Shown: in pieces, positions 1-12,539 of the stretch
Numbering within the stretch: position 1 is the first letter of the stretch
How the letters are laid out: each line of letters begins with the position of its first letter
Assembly (NCBI GenBank): GCA_030077755.1
Contig: JAQJZZ010000012.1
Location: forward strand, 1,488,001 to 1,552,000
DNA length: 64,000 nt
Reading direction: 5' to 3'
From: Filosporella fistucella
Taxonomy: Eukaryota > Ascomycota > Leotiomycetes > Helotiales
Notes under the pieces: model-generated
Told to the model about the DNA's origin: nothing
The model's input: only the letters and a program-made list of their open reading frames with translations
Databases searched by the model: none
Position numbers and translations under genes: made by a program

Positions 1-3000
1 TGGCTGACTCGTTTCTCGGCAGTTTTGAGAACAGCTTGCATGTGGTAACTTCATCAAAAAACAAGTCAGTAAAATCTTCAAGTATAGTGGGATCACAGAA
101 CATGGGAGAGTTGGGTGTCATACTCGTCTCTGTCGAGAAATTGCAGTCCTGAGCAATATCCTTTCAAAGCTGCTCTGAGATGGTTTCCTTGCTCGGGACT
201 CCCGAACTCGAGATGCACTACGTAATCTCCACCAAGTTCTTGACCAATTGGAAAAAAAAGGAACAATTGAGCACTGGTCTTGCTATGTTCAATCTTGTTG
301 ATTTTTTTCGTTGGTACTGACCAGATGGGTTCAAGGCCATTTTGTTCCCACAACTCGAGAGTCCCCAACTTAGAATCATGGCGTAGATTTAGCCAATGCT
401 TCTCAGACTTGGCTGACCATTTTTTTCTCTGACCAACAGCGGACTTGACGTAGTATTCAATTATAGGTGAAGATTTTGAGGATTTGGACGCAGGGGACTC
501 AAATTGAGTTGGTTTGATATGCTGATTCTTCCTTGCACGCTGCTCCTCTTTCTCATCTGCTTCGCTTTCGCTATCATCAACTTCTACCAGGTCTTCCTTG
601 GCACGTAGCTTATTGGATTGAAGGCGCTTCGAAAGTTTTGCTGGCTGGGCCTTTATTTTGTTTGATGATAGTGCTTTGACCCTTGTGAGATCTTTCATTC
701 CACCATGCTGCCCGAGAGAAAGTTCGTCAATAGATCCCTCAGAGTCATCATTCTGCTTCCTGGTCGCACGACTAACAGAGGGCTTTCGAGGTTGCTCATG
801 AGCCGGACGAAAGTTTCCTAATCTGGTTGATTTTTGTGTATTTTGAATATCAGCAAAGTGGCGTGAAGAGGTGCCTGTTTTCAAAGCGCCTTGATGAGCT
901 CGCGCTGGTTGAAGGTTTGCTGTGCCTTGATATTTATTTGAGGGGATTGGAGGAATGACGATGTCAAATTCAGATTGACTCTGTTGCTGTAACGAGTCTC
1001 GCTGACGTCCAACGTTGATGGACATAGAAACTTCTGACTCAGATATCGGGTCTGTGGGGTCCTCATTCTCTGCTAATGACTGGCAGCGCGTCCTTGCTTC
1101 TCCTATAGAAACTGGAACTGACTCCGAGCTGCTCTTCTTCCGTTTTCGTGAGCGCGGCTCTGTTGGTCTGGCTCTACTTTCTGTGGTCTTGAATTCAAGC
1201 GGTTTCCCGGATCCATCATTTTTAGGGCTATCCACGGTCTGGCTTCGTCCGGACCTCGACGTCGACAATATCGTTGCCGGATGCGAACTTTTGTTTGAAA
1301 CCTCATGATCGTAGCTAGAGGATTCGAGTGGTGAAATGCAGTCACCCTTGTGCCGGGTTCCATTTTGTCGTCGTTCGCGGAGGTTATGCTCAGTGCTTGA
1401 GCGCCGATCTTGCCCAGTACCCTGTCCATTTAATTTAGGGCCGGTATCATAATCGCTGCTATGGTTGCCGCGAGCTCTCCCAAATGCGCTCTGGTTTCCG
1501 GATTCATTTTGATGGAGCTTATTAACGGGCCTGACGCCTCCGGAATGAGGCTTGGGCTTCGAAAAATTAGTATATTACACATATGGGTAGAAAATAAACT
1601 ATTACCATTGGGTCGTCGTCACGATGTCGATAATTGTAATAATTACCATCCCTAGCTACATCTCTTAAAATCACAAGTCAGCCATCCGTTGGTCGAAAGA
1701 GGTATTAGGAAACACCTACGAGAGATCTTCGGACGGTAAAGAAGTAACTTGAGTGTTCCAGACCCTATTGGACATTTAATCAGCAAATTGCGTAAACATT
1801 TCTTCCTTCCCAACCACATACGTATGCTCGGGTGTGCCATGTGGTGGAGTTTGTGTCGTTCTCTCGCGAATCCCTCCCTTCAAGTGTGCCGAAGGAACAG
1901 CCGTAGCGTTCTCGTTAGACTTGGAGGCTTTTAGGATACCATTCTTTGTGGAAATTCTGCATTTTGTCAGGAAATTTTGTCGAGTTTACGATAGGGAACG
2001 GGACGGACTCGAATCCTTTGATGTGCCCCGACCCAGTTTCAGTCTTCTGGCTTCGTGATTGCGAGATAGTGTTCGCCTTTGAGATAGTAGATTCTCTGCA
2101 ACAGGTTAGACTGCATCATGTACATTTTGCAATGACTACAAACCCTTGCGCCTCTTCTGCTTGTCTGGACTTCCTCCCAGGCTTTTCTTGGTTCGAGTGG
2201 TCGACTACACTGATATGCTGTGTTGTGGCCAACTTTCTATGTATTCCATCAGAAGGGTGATTTCAACAAGTTCGATTCACACACCCAGCAGCTGTTTTCC
2301 CCTCAGACTCTGTATTAGGTGGACGGGCGCCAGTTAGGTCGGTGATGGTCCGCTTCGAGTTGCGTCCCTCGCTGTTATATGTCAGAAAAAATGGCACAAA
2401 GGCGGATCAAGAAATTCATACCCAACGAATTCTACTTCAGCTGCAGACTCGGGCTTTGGGTCGCGGGCATTTCCCGAAGTCTTTGCAATGGAAGTGACTC
2501 TCTTTGCGGATACTACAAGGCCCTGACAATCAGAGATGTTAGCGCGATGGAACTCCAGTGGGGGTGCTAGCCGAGGACTCTCTATTTCACAGCCTCGTCT
2601 GCTCCGAGACGGCAAGGGATTACACCTACCTCGTCAGTACCTCTGTGACTGAAAGGTTTCTCCTTCAGATTTGTGTCGGATGGATTTCCTGATGAGATAG
2701 AATCGTCATGGATTTCAATCGGAGCGGATTGGGACTGCTTGATGATGATAGATACATTGTTGGTATGAATGTCGTTGGCTTGGCCTTTGCCAGAACCTCC
2801 CTTGGGCATTGTGGCCAGACCATCCTTTGATGTGAGTAGCGGAGGAAATTCGGGATATTTTTGATCGTGGGCTATCCTTTCTTGAGTTGAATCCAGGAAA
2901 TCTGGCTCCGCACTCCAAACTTGTCGTTTTCGTGTTGGTTCGTCTGCCTTGCTGAAGTTGGAGTTGATTTCGTTGGATGTCTCAATATGCAGAATGCCTT

Positions 3001-3238
3001 TTGCTCGCTTACGATTGGTGGGAGCGATCACAATAGGAAGGAGCTCAATGCCAAGACCAATGGCAGCATCAACAACATCATCTACATCAGTATAGTCAAT
3101 ATCTGGGAAGTAGAGTAATGTATCCTCTTTCATTCTCTTAATAGTCGCTTGGTTCTCGGGCTCTGTCTTTGTCCATCTCATTTGTCTGACTTTGTCGTTT
3201 GATTTGCCATCAAAGGCTTCGAGTCCGGCTGTGTCCAT
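1..3238 (-). pseudogene. Broken gene for a large nuclear-type protein, possibly SUMO protease Ulp2-like
   Basis: Reading leftwards from an ATG at 3238 (context caaaATGG), coding-like sequence runs to the window edge but changes frame repeatedly. A 218-codon frame ends at 2582; the sense continues in another frame to about 2382, then a third to about 2266. Frame changes recur through 2220-1840. Around 1690-1800 there are in-frame TAA and TAG codons where CAA and CAG would keep the sense, then a shift near 1668. A clean stretch follows from about 1670 to 93, with one plausible intron at about 1607-1562. Near 105 another one-base shift is needed to continue leftwards. The long open part (1268-93) is Lys/Ser rich and ends in a PH-like region (Lys-Trp-Ser, Trp-Leu-Asn-Leu, Leu-Glu-Leu-Trp) of a kind I associate with fungal Ulp2 SUMO proteases. 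The catalytic part would lie off-window, so the family call is a guess; decay is well supported. Confidence 0.5.
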
Positions 3239-5176
3239 TTTGTTGGTATGGTCAAGTGCGCTGCCGTTTGATAGGTCGCTCTCATGTATGATGAATAGAT
3301 TTTGTTTGTGAGTAAGTGTAGGAATGTGGTTGGGTGTAGTTGAAATATTGGAATTAGGTAGAGAATCTTTGGATTGGCAGGCTTGAGAGAGGACAAATGA
3401 ATATCACGGCTAAGGCATTCGAATTTCTGTTGCGACATACCCTAAGTTAGGTATATTGAAAGCCACCTATCTGGTCATCGGTATCTATCGAAATCAAACT
3501 GAGAAATCAATAAATAATATGGCTGGAAAAGTCCTAATTCACTTGTGACTTACGCTATGGTAGATGAATGCTGAGACAGACTGGCATTTCTGTTGTTACT
3601 TACACTAAGGTCCCCAAGAAACATCGACGCTAAACCTTTCCAATTCTAGGTATATACTGATGGCTAGAAAGCTAGCTCTTAGCCACTGGCTTCTATCGAG
3701 CCCAGTTGAAAAATCATTGCTCTGGTGGGATATTTAAATAATAATGCAGATTTTAAGATTTACAACTTAGATATTATGTCATGGATCTATATCGAGTTCA
3801 AATCAGGGAGACACAGCGGCAAGATTTCTGGAGTAAACACAATGGATACCAGCTGTCTGTCATTGATTTTTGTCCAATTCGAATTGAGATATCATGGTGG
3901 GTAAAGTCTATCGTGATTACTTTTATTCACTAGCAGAATGTGTCTATGCGAAGGTGGAGATAGAGTCATCCCATATACTACAATTGGTCAATCTCGAGTC
4001 TTCATTTGAAGCTATAAAAGGTTGAGTCTCGTCTCAAAATTTCTGCGTTCTATATGCCTACAGTACCTGCTCTGGTATGTACTTAATTGACTACTCGACC
4101 ATCCTATCTACTTGAATAGCACGCCGTATATCTCCTATTCGTAAGATGTCTTTGCAGCCAGTTGTTCATCCAATTTCATGAAGTGGAGTCGAAAGTCTTC
4201 TCCGTCATCCTATACACTGCACAAGGTTCAGAGCACCGTGGTGGGGGGATTCACGGTGAGATTTCCAATATTCCTACAAGTGAAATATCATAACATTAGC
4301 AGTCAGATACCAGTCTTCAAGAATCTTGAATTTTTCGGATTTCGGCTTATGACATGAGTTGTTCCTATTCAGAATACTCTTCTTGTACTCACATCCACAA
4401 CCCATGGCACTATACGACTTTTTCTCAGGGTCAAAATGGCCGCAGCTTCTGGGTCAGCTTGCAACGGTCACATATACGGTCGGATTTCCATATTTAATAA
4501 TCATTTTGCGCGATCATCCCCTTGTACTAGTGGGCCATAGAACTGGAAATGACATAAACCCCAATCTACCCTGAAAGCTCAAGCTGTTGTGTCGAAATTT
4601 AAAAGAGGTTGCGAGACACGGATGCGAGATGAAAGATTCAGAATACTATAAATGACACAATAGTACTTCTGCTTGAAGGAGCTGGACTACTAGCTTGTCA
4701 AATCTTCCGCACAGGATAGAGCAGTGGACGACTCCTTGAAAGGCCCCCAGACAGGAGACTGGGTATGACCTGCTTAGGCAACATGATCTCACGAAAACCC
4801 TCGAAGGCTGAATGTTGCAGGAAAAACCCGGCCAAATTGAGAGCAAAACACCAATTGCGTACTTACAAAGTACAAAATGCTGTTGTCAGGTTGACTTGCC
4901 TGATGTAACTAAAAATTACCCCTTCATCCATTTTCTTACCTCATTGCCAGCCCATCGACATGACAGACAATCACTCCACAAACAATGTGTTCCCACACAT
5001 TCTATCTCACACATCGAAGTAGGTATCCATCCAAAGGCAGATGCATTGCAATTCTTGTTACAGCTGTACACAGAAGGAATTTCGCAACGCAGAACCCCCG
5101 AGAGCTCTACCACCCCCTTCTATTCTCCGCTTCCAAATAATAGTCATCTACAATGCCTCCCATCATCCAATTCCCT
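3239..5176. other. Gene-free interval
   Basis: AT-rich DNA with only short chance reading frames on both strands; the longest (71 codons at 4359-4574) has no family features. The right end, about 4970-5176, is the probable 3' UTR of COX6. The left end holds the promoter of the broken gene. No repeat or RNA gene was recognised. Confidence 0.5.
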
Positions 5177-6001
5177 CTACTTCTCCTCTGGGTAGAGGTC
5201 CTCCTTCAGGCTAACACCCAATTCTTCCCGGAGAGGCTTGAGCTCCTCAAGGTACTGATCGTACTGTCCGCGGTTCTCAACTTTCGCTTTGATTCCTGTG
5301 AAACGAAACATAGTTAGTCCAATGTCCAATATTACCCCCTTTCAGCTCCCCTTCAATTCGGATTTCTCGGCAGCAAAGTACGTACCTTCAAAGATCCGCA
5401 CAGCAGTTGGGAAGTCGTTCACTCTTCGTGCTGCCTTCAAAGCAGCAGTCAGAACTGAAGGTGAAGGAACGAGATCGTATGCGAAGGCGTTGTTGAGGTT
5501 TCGCTGTAAACCATCGTACGATAATTAGCAATCTGCAGGTACGCGTGCAAGCATCTTGGGTAAAAGCACGAGGCAAAATATAAATCCATACCTGAAGTTC
5601 AAATACATCTTGCACTTGATCAAACTCCTTCTCGTACCTGTGTTCCGACACAAACATGTTAGCAATTGACGATCGAGGTTGGCGTTCGGTCCATCTCGTG
5701 TGTTTCGGCTGCAGGAACATGCTCAAAATGCTCAAAAGCTCTCCAAGCCAATTGGGACCGCGTACCTAGCAGTGAACTCTTCGAAGCTCTCTTCATGATG
5801 TCCACCACCTTCCTCCTTATCGGAGCGACGTATGCTGCTGGTGCTGAAGCTGCAGGTGGATCCTGAGGTCGCAATCAGAGCTGGAACAGCATACAATGCA
5901 TTGGAGTTGCGGGGAGTCAGGTTGCGGATGCCATTGGCACGGAAAAAGGTGGATGGTTGTGCTCTGCGAGCTGCAACGCGCAGCAATGAAGTCGACGACA
6001 T
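5177..6001 (-). CDS. COX6: Cytochrome c oxidase subunit VI/Va, mitochondrial
   Basis: Nuclear-encoded structural subunit of respiratory complex IV on the matrix side of the inner mitochondrial membrane (mammalian COX5A, yeast Cox6). Four exons on the minus strand: 6001-5766, 5637-5592, 5503-5386 and 5295-5177, joined by GT-AG introns of 128, 88 and 90 nt. They give 172 residues. Residues 1 to about 55 are Arg/Ser rich and almost free of acidic residues, a matrix-targeting presequence ending near SFSTSSIRR. The mature part carries the family signature: FTARYEKEFDQVQDVFELQ, RNLNNAFAYDLVPSP, then ARRVNDFPTAVRIFEGIK and a C-terminus ending LYPEEK. The start ATG at 6001 is the first in frame giving a presequence; the open frame upstream looks like leader. 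The upstream neighbour at 6690-7328 is on the same strand, 0.7 kb away. Very secure. Confidence 0.95.
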
Positions 6002-6689
6002 TAGGGAAGATGATGTTGTGAGGCCGTAGTGAGGTTTTTCAAGGAGCTCTTGGGTCGGGTCATTCGATTTTCCAGGTTGGCCAGCAAGAGCAAACGATTT
6101 GAGGGCACGGTGATTGGTGCGATTAGTCAGCGTAGCCGACGGATGGGTGTCTTGAAAACAGACCACTTTGGTCTTGCAAACGAGGGAGATATCATAAGAT
6201 TCATCCACACCTGGGAAGAGTTTCGGGAGATTTCGCTTTTCATGAGGATATGGAATGCTATTCACGAAAATAAATTTCTATATTCAGCGATTATTGTATG
6301 GAAAAATCGAAGACGCACGTTTGACAACGGACGAACGGCTGAAGCATTTCATGCCTGGATACAGCAATATTCTGCAGCTATCCGGGCACATGCAGAGCTG
6401 CAGAAATTACGGCGCAGAAACTAATCATGATCGTTCGATTTTATGCATTCATTACTGCATTTTTGCAGTATCTTGTATTCTTGTATATGTATTGTACCAA
6501 CTTCCATTTGTACTTTCAATTCCACGACGTCTCTTTTCCTCCTTCATTCCGTTTTCATTCCGCCCTCCCTCCAGGCACATTCCTCTCAGTTCTCCAATCC
6601 CAAGTACAGCAAGTACTTTTTCTATTGTACAAAATTCCACACCAATAATTACATCTGATACCCCTTCACTACCGGGCAGAACCACCAGA

Positions 6690-7328
6690 TCAAACTCGGA
6701 AACGATCCTCCTCCTCCTCCAATCCACGAGCTTTGCTCACTCGTCGTTCCCAAAGAAAGAAGATGGAAGTGCGTGGCGAAGAAGAAAGGGTGTTTGGGCT
6801 TGATTGTCCTGATGTATCGTCGCTTGACTCACTGCCGAAGGAAGTACTGACAGTTGGTGAATGGCGAGGTCGTACATTTCGAGATGCAGGTGAGATTGAC
6901 CTCGTTCGACGGCGGTTGCGTGAGCAAGGAGAAGGAGAACGGGACCGACGGTCGTTGTGCTCAGTTTCTTGATATTTTCCTCCATTCTTGTTTTCCAAGA
7001 ATGGATTTCTGAACTCGCCATCCTTTCCAAGGTCGAAGATGCCACGGGACTTTTGGTACACCTTCGAGGAAGAAAGTGCAAGCTCCGGGTAGTAGATATG
7101 TGGAGGTAGAGGTGGTGCCGTCTTCAATTTCTCCATGAGTCGCTCGTACAAGTAATCGACGTAAGCTTGATTGGGACCCCACTCGATGTGTCGCCGAAGT
7201 GAATTTGGATGGATGAATTTACGTATCACTTTGATACGAGTGGCCTTTTTTAGTTGGCTGCTTTTGTGGTGGAAAAGTCTGATTTGAGTGATTGACTTTT
7301 TGGGCTCTGTTTGCTTGACTGAAGACAT
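6690..7328 (-). CDS. Hypothetical Ser/Arg-rich protein, 212 aa
   Basis: Intronless open frame from ATG 7328 to the stop at 6690. I do not recognise the family. The N-terminal half (residues 1-110) is basic and looks folded: a Lys-rich start, then a stretch with RHIEWGPNQAYVDYLYERL and a Pro-rich HIYYPELAL. The C-terminal half (about 120-212) is disordered, with RSRSPSP-like and RRRTRSIS repeats and an acidic end, like SR-type or phosphorylated nuclear proteins. Support for a real gene comes from the leader: upstream of the start there is no in-sense ATG for about 240 nt (next one at 7567), as expected for a 5' UTR. No known function can be given. Confidence 0.6.
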   Translation of the reverse strand: MSSVKQTEPKKSITQIRLFHHKSSQLKKATRIKVIRKFIHPNSLRRHIEWGPNQAYVDYLYERLMEKLKTAPPLPPHIYYPELALSSSKVYQKSRGIFDLGKDGEFRNPFLENKNGGKYQETEHNDRRSRSPSPCSRNRRRTRSISPASRNVRPRHSPTVSTSFGSESSDDTSGQSSPNTLSSSPRTSIFFLWERRVSKARGLEEEEDRFRV

Positions 7329-7612
7329 TTTGGAGGTAAGGGTAGGAAGAGATGCGTTGATGCGCTAGAGGAGAATCGACAAAGGACTGGTCCGAAGAGG
7401 TAGAAGTAAGTCGGAACACTGAAGCTCAATGTTGAGGGAAGAGCCGAAAGATGATGGGCTAGCACTTGGAACAAGTTGCAAGTTTCGACGGACGATTTGG
7501 AGATGGAGAGTTGCTTGGGGGATTAGTGTCAAGGAGGGGTATTTATGTGGGTGAGGGACTCCTTTGCATTTTTGCTATCTATTGTCCTTGTTACTGGAAA
7601 TATGAATCTTCT

Positions 7613-7730
7613 ACTATTGTCATTCACAATAGCAAGACATCGATGACTCGGCCTCGATGATACTGGAAGCGTGATTTTTGACTATTGGCATTCACAATAG
7701 CCAGGCATCAATGAATTGGCCTCGAACAGT
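7613..7730. repeat. Tandem pair of hairpin units, 68-bp period
   Basis: Two diverged copies 68 bp apart. Each starts with CTATTG, seven bases, CAATAG (7614-7632 and 7682-7700), a perfect 6-bp inverted repeat around the near-identical loop 'tcattca/gcattca'. Each is followed by a similar segment (caagacatcgatgactcggcctcga against ccaggcatcaatgaattggcctcga). The origin is unknown; it may be a small decayed duplication. Confidence 0.6.
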
Positions 7731-9744
7731 TCGTGATTTCGAACTTGAAATTCACTTTCGTTCGTTGAACAAAATCAGTTTCAGGACGACAAAGCCTTTC
7801 ATGAAGGCACAATAGCAATGAATCAACTGTATGAGTCTGAAGTCTCCGAGTAAGAAAGGTTATCAAGATTTACCCTGGGGAAATTGCTATCTTGCTCGAG
7901 AGGCTTTGTCCGACAAGTATGACGTTTCAAGTGATCTCATTACAGACAGTGGTTTCCAGGATGTAACAGCATCGCTGTAGAGATCTTTTGCTTTCTGGAA
8001 GAAGAATTGCAATCATAAGAGGGGCTCAACAAAGCAGAGCTTTGAACAATCATTTTAAATGCGCGTCCATCATCTCTACCAGGTGCCACCCGAAAGCCTT
8101 TGCTGCTCCTCCATCATTAATCAAGGCTAAAATTATAGCCTTTCCTGATACTTTATTTCCCAAATAACAATGTGCCACGACAAGTGTCGGGGAGCCCACC
8201 CTGATTGTGTGGCTTCTCACTGCACCCGTTGCCATTTTAATGCTCAGATGGTTGAGGCCTGACACGGCGGAAAGTGGGAAATATCCATCTCTGAATGTTA
8301 TGATTCATGAACCCTTGCATCTTGATGCATTGAAGCAGTGAAATGGAGTTCGAAGTTTTGAACCAAATATCTTAGATTTTAGTACAGCTTAAGTGGCCAA
8401 TAATTAGTAGAGGAGACATTTTGCTACAAACAATGATTACTCAATCCGTTGGATAACATTTTTATGATCAAAGAAAAGTTCACATGCTCAATCTGCTCGC
8501 CAGGCCAAGAGGATCGACCAAAACCCCAGAGGTACAAGAGGAAGTACAAAGTTCACTAGAGGCTCAAATGAAAGCCATGCCTCTCAATTCATCTCAAACA
8601 CTTTTGAGCAGCGATATCGATAAGTAGCACAAGCATATGGTGGAGCGCCAACTGTTCCTGCTCAATATCGCAACACGTTTGCCCCACGAACGACTAAACA
8701 TCAGGAGTGTGGCAGTCGGTATTTGAGATTCGGTGCAGGCGCTACGACATACTATCTCCTCAGCCACTTAAGCGCAAAAAGCATTCGGAGATGGCTCATG
8801 GAAGTATGTTCGGTGACCTGTATGAAGCTGAGATTGACTACACCTTTTGACTCGCGAAAATTTTGTAGGTATAAGCAACGCAATGCAATAGCAGTGCATA
8901 CTGCAAATATTGGCAATATGAACTGAAAAATAATTTGAAAATTCTTCTAGAAGAATAGTGAATAGAGGAAGAATCTAAATTAAAATAAAAAACCCCTAAG
9001 TCATCTGCGGACTCAACCCCTCGGGCCTGTATTGGCTTCCTTTTCCGCAATGTGGGTGGAAGCATTCGGAAAGGCTCATTCTCTGATATTCGAAGGGCAA
9101 CCAACCAATAGCTAAAATCAAAGAGAGGAGGCACGACTTCCAAAGACATAAAAAAACGTCCACCATCCATCTTACTTCGTATTCAAACTGACTCAGGGGG
9201 AAACATCGCTAAGAAAATGAAAAATCGATATGAAGTTCAACTCCACTCTACATGTCTCAAAGAGGATCTCATATCGTCTTGTGGGGTAGACCGGCCGGTG
9301 AGATCGTATTTCGCACCAGACCGGCCGGCTTAATTTGAAAAGTCGCCTCTTTTTACAGCCGGTCAAGGGTTGCCATGTAGAAAACCTGACGGATTTTGGA
9401 CCCCTTTTTGAGAGAAGTGCCCTGGCTCTATCGATTAGATAAAATGCGATGGAGTGAAAATGGGAATCTGAGCATAATGAAATCTGGGGTTTTGTAAAAT
9501 AAAAACGCGGAGGCATTTGTAATTCACTTGTATCAATCATTCATCAATATCTGAGCAGAGATAATAGACCCAATCACCACACATATCGTCCCTTCCAACA
9601 AATGGCATTCAGGAAATATACTTTCCATGCCCCTTTCCAAAAGAACAGATAGATCGTAGCACGTGCTCCTTATCACATGTAGAGCCGAGAACCTTGACAC
9701 CTGCCCTGCTTGGATTGCCAGAAAAATGTGCCAATTTCGGTATG

Positions 9745-10093
9745 GCCGCCCCTTTACGACTCCGACCCGATCCCCAAGACAGTACAAGATCTTTTTTCTT
9801 GCATCCTCTTCACCTTACCTCTTGCCATCTCACTCATCGCATCTTCTAGTCGTTCCTTCCGCGAGACGCTTTCTCGCAACACGTTCTTCTTCTTCTTGCT
9901 TTAATTGTTTGTCTGCCAACTTTGTTGTTGAGTGCAGCGCAACGTGTCGTCGCCTCGAGCCTTTTACTTTGCTTGTCGCGTGTAGATACATTTTTCTCTT
10001 CCTTCTCCGAACAGACCGAAATCCACACTTTCCAGGAGTTGCATCCTTTCAATCGCATCTGCAGACACACAATCTCGAGAATACACCCTCAAG
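9745..10093 (+). promoter_or_regulatory. Probable 5' leader of the elongase gene
   Basis: A 350-nt pyrimidine-rich stretch (many cttctt and ctcttc runs) with no ATG on the plus strand between 9742 and the start codon at 10094, where five or so would be expected by chance. CT-rich tracts mark transcription starts in many filamentous fungi. Transcript ends are not known. Confidence 0.45.
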
Positions 10094-11272
10094 ATGTCTT
10101 CAAGCACCGCCGATATCATGAAATCCCTCCCATTGCCTAGTATCGAAAGGCCATTTGGCATAGAATTATGGCCTATCTTCGACAAGGCCTTTACGACTGT
10201 CATGGGATATCATCCACAGGATTTTGATTTCCAGCCACGAGTCACGCCTATGTCTACGTTGAAGGAGAGTTCATTGACGATTCTTACATACTACATTGTA
10301 ATTTTTGGTGGCCGAGAATTAATGCGAAACCGCCCAGCATTCAAGCTGAACGGTCCATTCATGGTTCACAACTTCTACCTTACCAGCATCAGTGCTATTC
10401 TTCTGGCATTGTTTCTTGAGCAATTGATTCCTACGGTCTACAACCATGGCATTTTCTTTGCCATTTGCGATGTTAAGGGAGGATGGACACCACCTTTGGT
10501 CATTCTATACTACGTAGGTTTTATAGTCCCAACTAGGCTGACATGCATGCTGACAAGTTGCAGCTCAACTACCTCACCAAGTACCTCGAATTGATTGACA
10601 CCGTGTTTTTAGTCTTGAAGAAGAAGCCATTGAGTATGCAACTCCTTGCAATATGTCTATATGTTTGCTAATAATCTTTAGCCTTCCTTCACTGCTACCA
10701 TCACGGCGCAACCGCTCTCCTCTGCTACACTCAATTGATTGGCTTGACATCTGTATCATGGGTTCCTATTACTCTCAACTTGATGGTTCATGTTGTTATG
10801 TACTGGTACTACTTCCAAAGTGCTCGTGGAATTCGCATCTGGTGGAAGGAATGGATCACCCGTCTTCAAATCATCCAGTTTGTTATTGATCTCGGTAAGA
10901 TCTCACACGCTTTTTATGCAACTTTCAGCTGCTAACTGCTAACCAGGATTTGTCTACTTCGCTTCCTATACCTACTTCACCTCTACCTATTTCCCATGGA
11001 TGCCAAATTCCGGAAAGTGTGCTGGAGAGGAGTTCGCTGCTTTCGCTGGCATGGGTATAATCAGCTCTTACCTCCTCCTGTTCATCTCATTCTACTTTGC
11101 AACCTACAAGAAGGATGGAAAGCGTCCTACTGGTCGCAAAGCTGCCCGATCTCTCAAGGATGCCGAGCTTCCAGATGTCGCCGCTCTCACCCACGGCAAG
11201 ATCAATGGCGCCGCCAAATCTTCAGGCGCCAGCCCTAACGGTCGTCCAGCCACCAGATCACGTAAGGCATAA
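10094..11272 (+). CDS. ELO-family very-long-chain fatty acid elongase
   Basis: Condensing enzyme of microsomal fatty-acid elongation (3-ketoacyl-CoA synthase, ELO family), an ER multi-pass membrane protein. Four exons, 10094-10513, 10564-10633, 10682-10894 and 10947-11272, with GT-AG introns of 50, 48 and 52 nt, give 342 residues. The histidine box FLHCYHHG spans the second splice junction (about residues 165-171). Other family marks are [16 protein letters not shown] before it, and [14 protein letters not shown] and [16 protein letters not shown] after it. The C-terminal tail is Lys/Arg rich, as in ER-retained yeast Elo2/Elo3. The start ATG (aagATGt) follows an ATG-free leader. Whether it is the Elo2 or Elo3 type cannot be decided by eye. 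Family call very secure. Confidence 0.95.
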
Positions 11273-12539
11273 GTCAAGTTTTTGATCAGCCTCGGTCAGC
11301 CTCGATCAGCTATCTATCGGCAGCACCGACCGAAAAATAAAATGTTGAACGGGACAACTGTGGCCTTGGAAACAGTTAGAGATAGATGATTTTTTCTACT
11401 TCTCTGTATAATGTACCAGACTGGTAATGGGAGATGCTCCCATTCCTCAAACATAGAACTCTGTAATGTCAGCGAGCATGGAACCGCGAGGGCACACACA
11501 CATCACACTCAGGCATGAGGCGGGAAAAAGTCATCACAATGTTTTTTTTCCTTCCTCTCCGTCTACCTTTTTCTTTTGTAGTATTGTGCATGGATGCATC
11601 AACCAAGATGGCGGGGACTGGTTGGGTGGGTTTTGGCCGGCGCGCATGTTATGAACAATGGTTGTCTGTCGTGGTTTGCGAGGGAGGGAATAATATTGTG
11701 TCGATAGCCGTAATAGACGCAATTCCTGGTTGTGCAAGCAAGCAAGAATTAAATTGGATTTATGACGATGTTTATGTGCCTGTGTGCGAGGTGTATCTTT
11801 TTTCTGGTATATGCAGAGGTATGTGGTGAGGGGTAAATGTCAGAGGCACCAGTACCCTGTTTTTAACCTGCATCTGCATCACCGCCCCAATCCTCGTCAT
11901 TGACGCAATGACACCTAGCACCTAACTGCCATCGCATGCAACCTAGCCCTTCTTTTCTAGATGGCCTGTTGGGCTTGGGTATCAAATACACATGTGCAAT
12001 TGACACCCTGCACCATACACCCAATTGCGCTGCGTTCACGCTACGTCGAGGAAGGGAATGCTACAGTAGTAGTGTATGTATAGAGAGGTAGGATCTTGTG
12101 CAGCTGAGGCTCAGGACTGGGTTCTTGAGCTGGTAAGCTGGTCTGGTCTGCTACTAGAAATGAAGTAGGGTGCAATGGAGTGGGGTGTTTTTCCCCCCTG
12201 GGTAGCAAGTTGAGAATTGAGGATGAATTAATGTTTGTTTGGTCTATGTACAGGGAGAGCTGTAGGGAATCACGCAGCGTCAATATATTTACAGAGACTA
12301 GTTATGATAAGTGGAAATACCTATTTGTAAGTCAACTCACCTCAGCTCCTAGTAATCGAGGTTTCTATTGCGAGACTTTAACTTCTCCTAGTATCTTTTC
12401 AGTTGGACGAGCGTTTCGATCAGTTGTCAAACCCTTTCCAAAAGCTACGAGTATCGCAGCACGAAATGTATATCGAAACGTAGGTGTAGAATAGCTTGCA
12501 TTGCAAATTATCTGACTATTTACATTTACTTCCCGAAGA

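Larger units (their letters stand above)
7329..10093. other. Gene-free interval with elongase leader at its right end
   Basis: No protein gene is supported. Minus-strand frames at 8838-9170 and 9193-9540 are chance frames: no family motifs, non-ATG context, AT-rich composition. The interval holds a tandem pair of hairpin-forming units (7613-7730), a pair of CCGGCCGG palindromes (9291-9330) and, from about 9745, a pyrimidine-rich stretch without any ATG that runs 350 nt to the elongase start. That stretch is the likely 5' UTR. Confidence 0.5.

Noticed and set aside
6029..6424. 131-codon plus-strand frame opposite the COX6 start
   Set aside because: It starts with GTG, overlaps the COX6 leader on the other strand, has no family features and no leader of its own.
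9193..9540. 115-codon minus-strand frame near the CCGGCCGG palindromes
   Set aside because: No motif, intergenic composition, and the start has no supporting leader.
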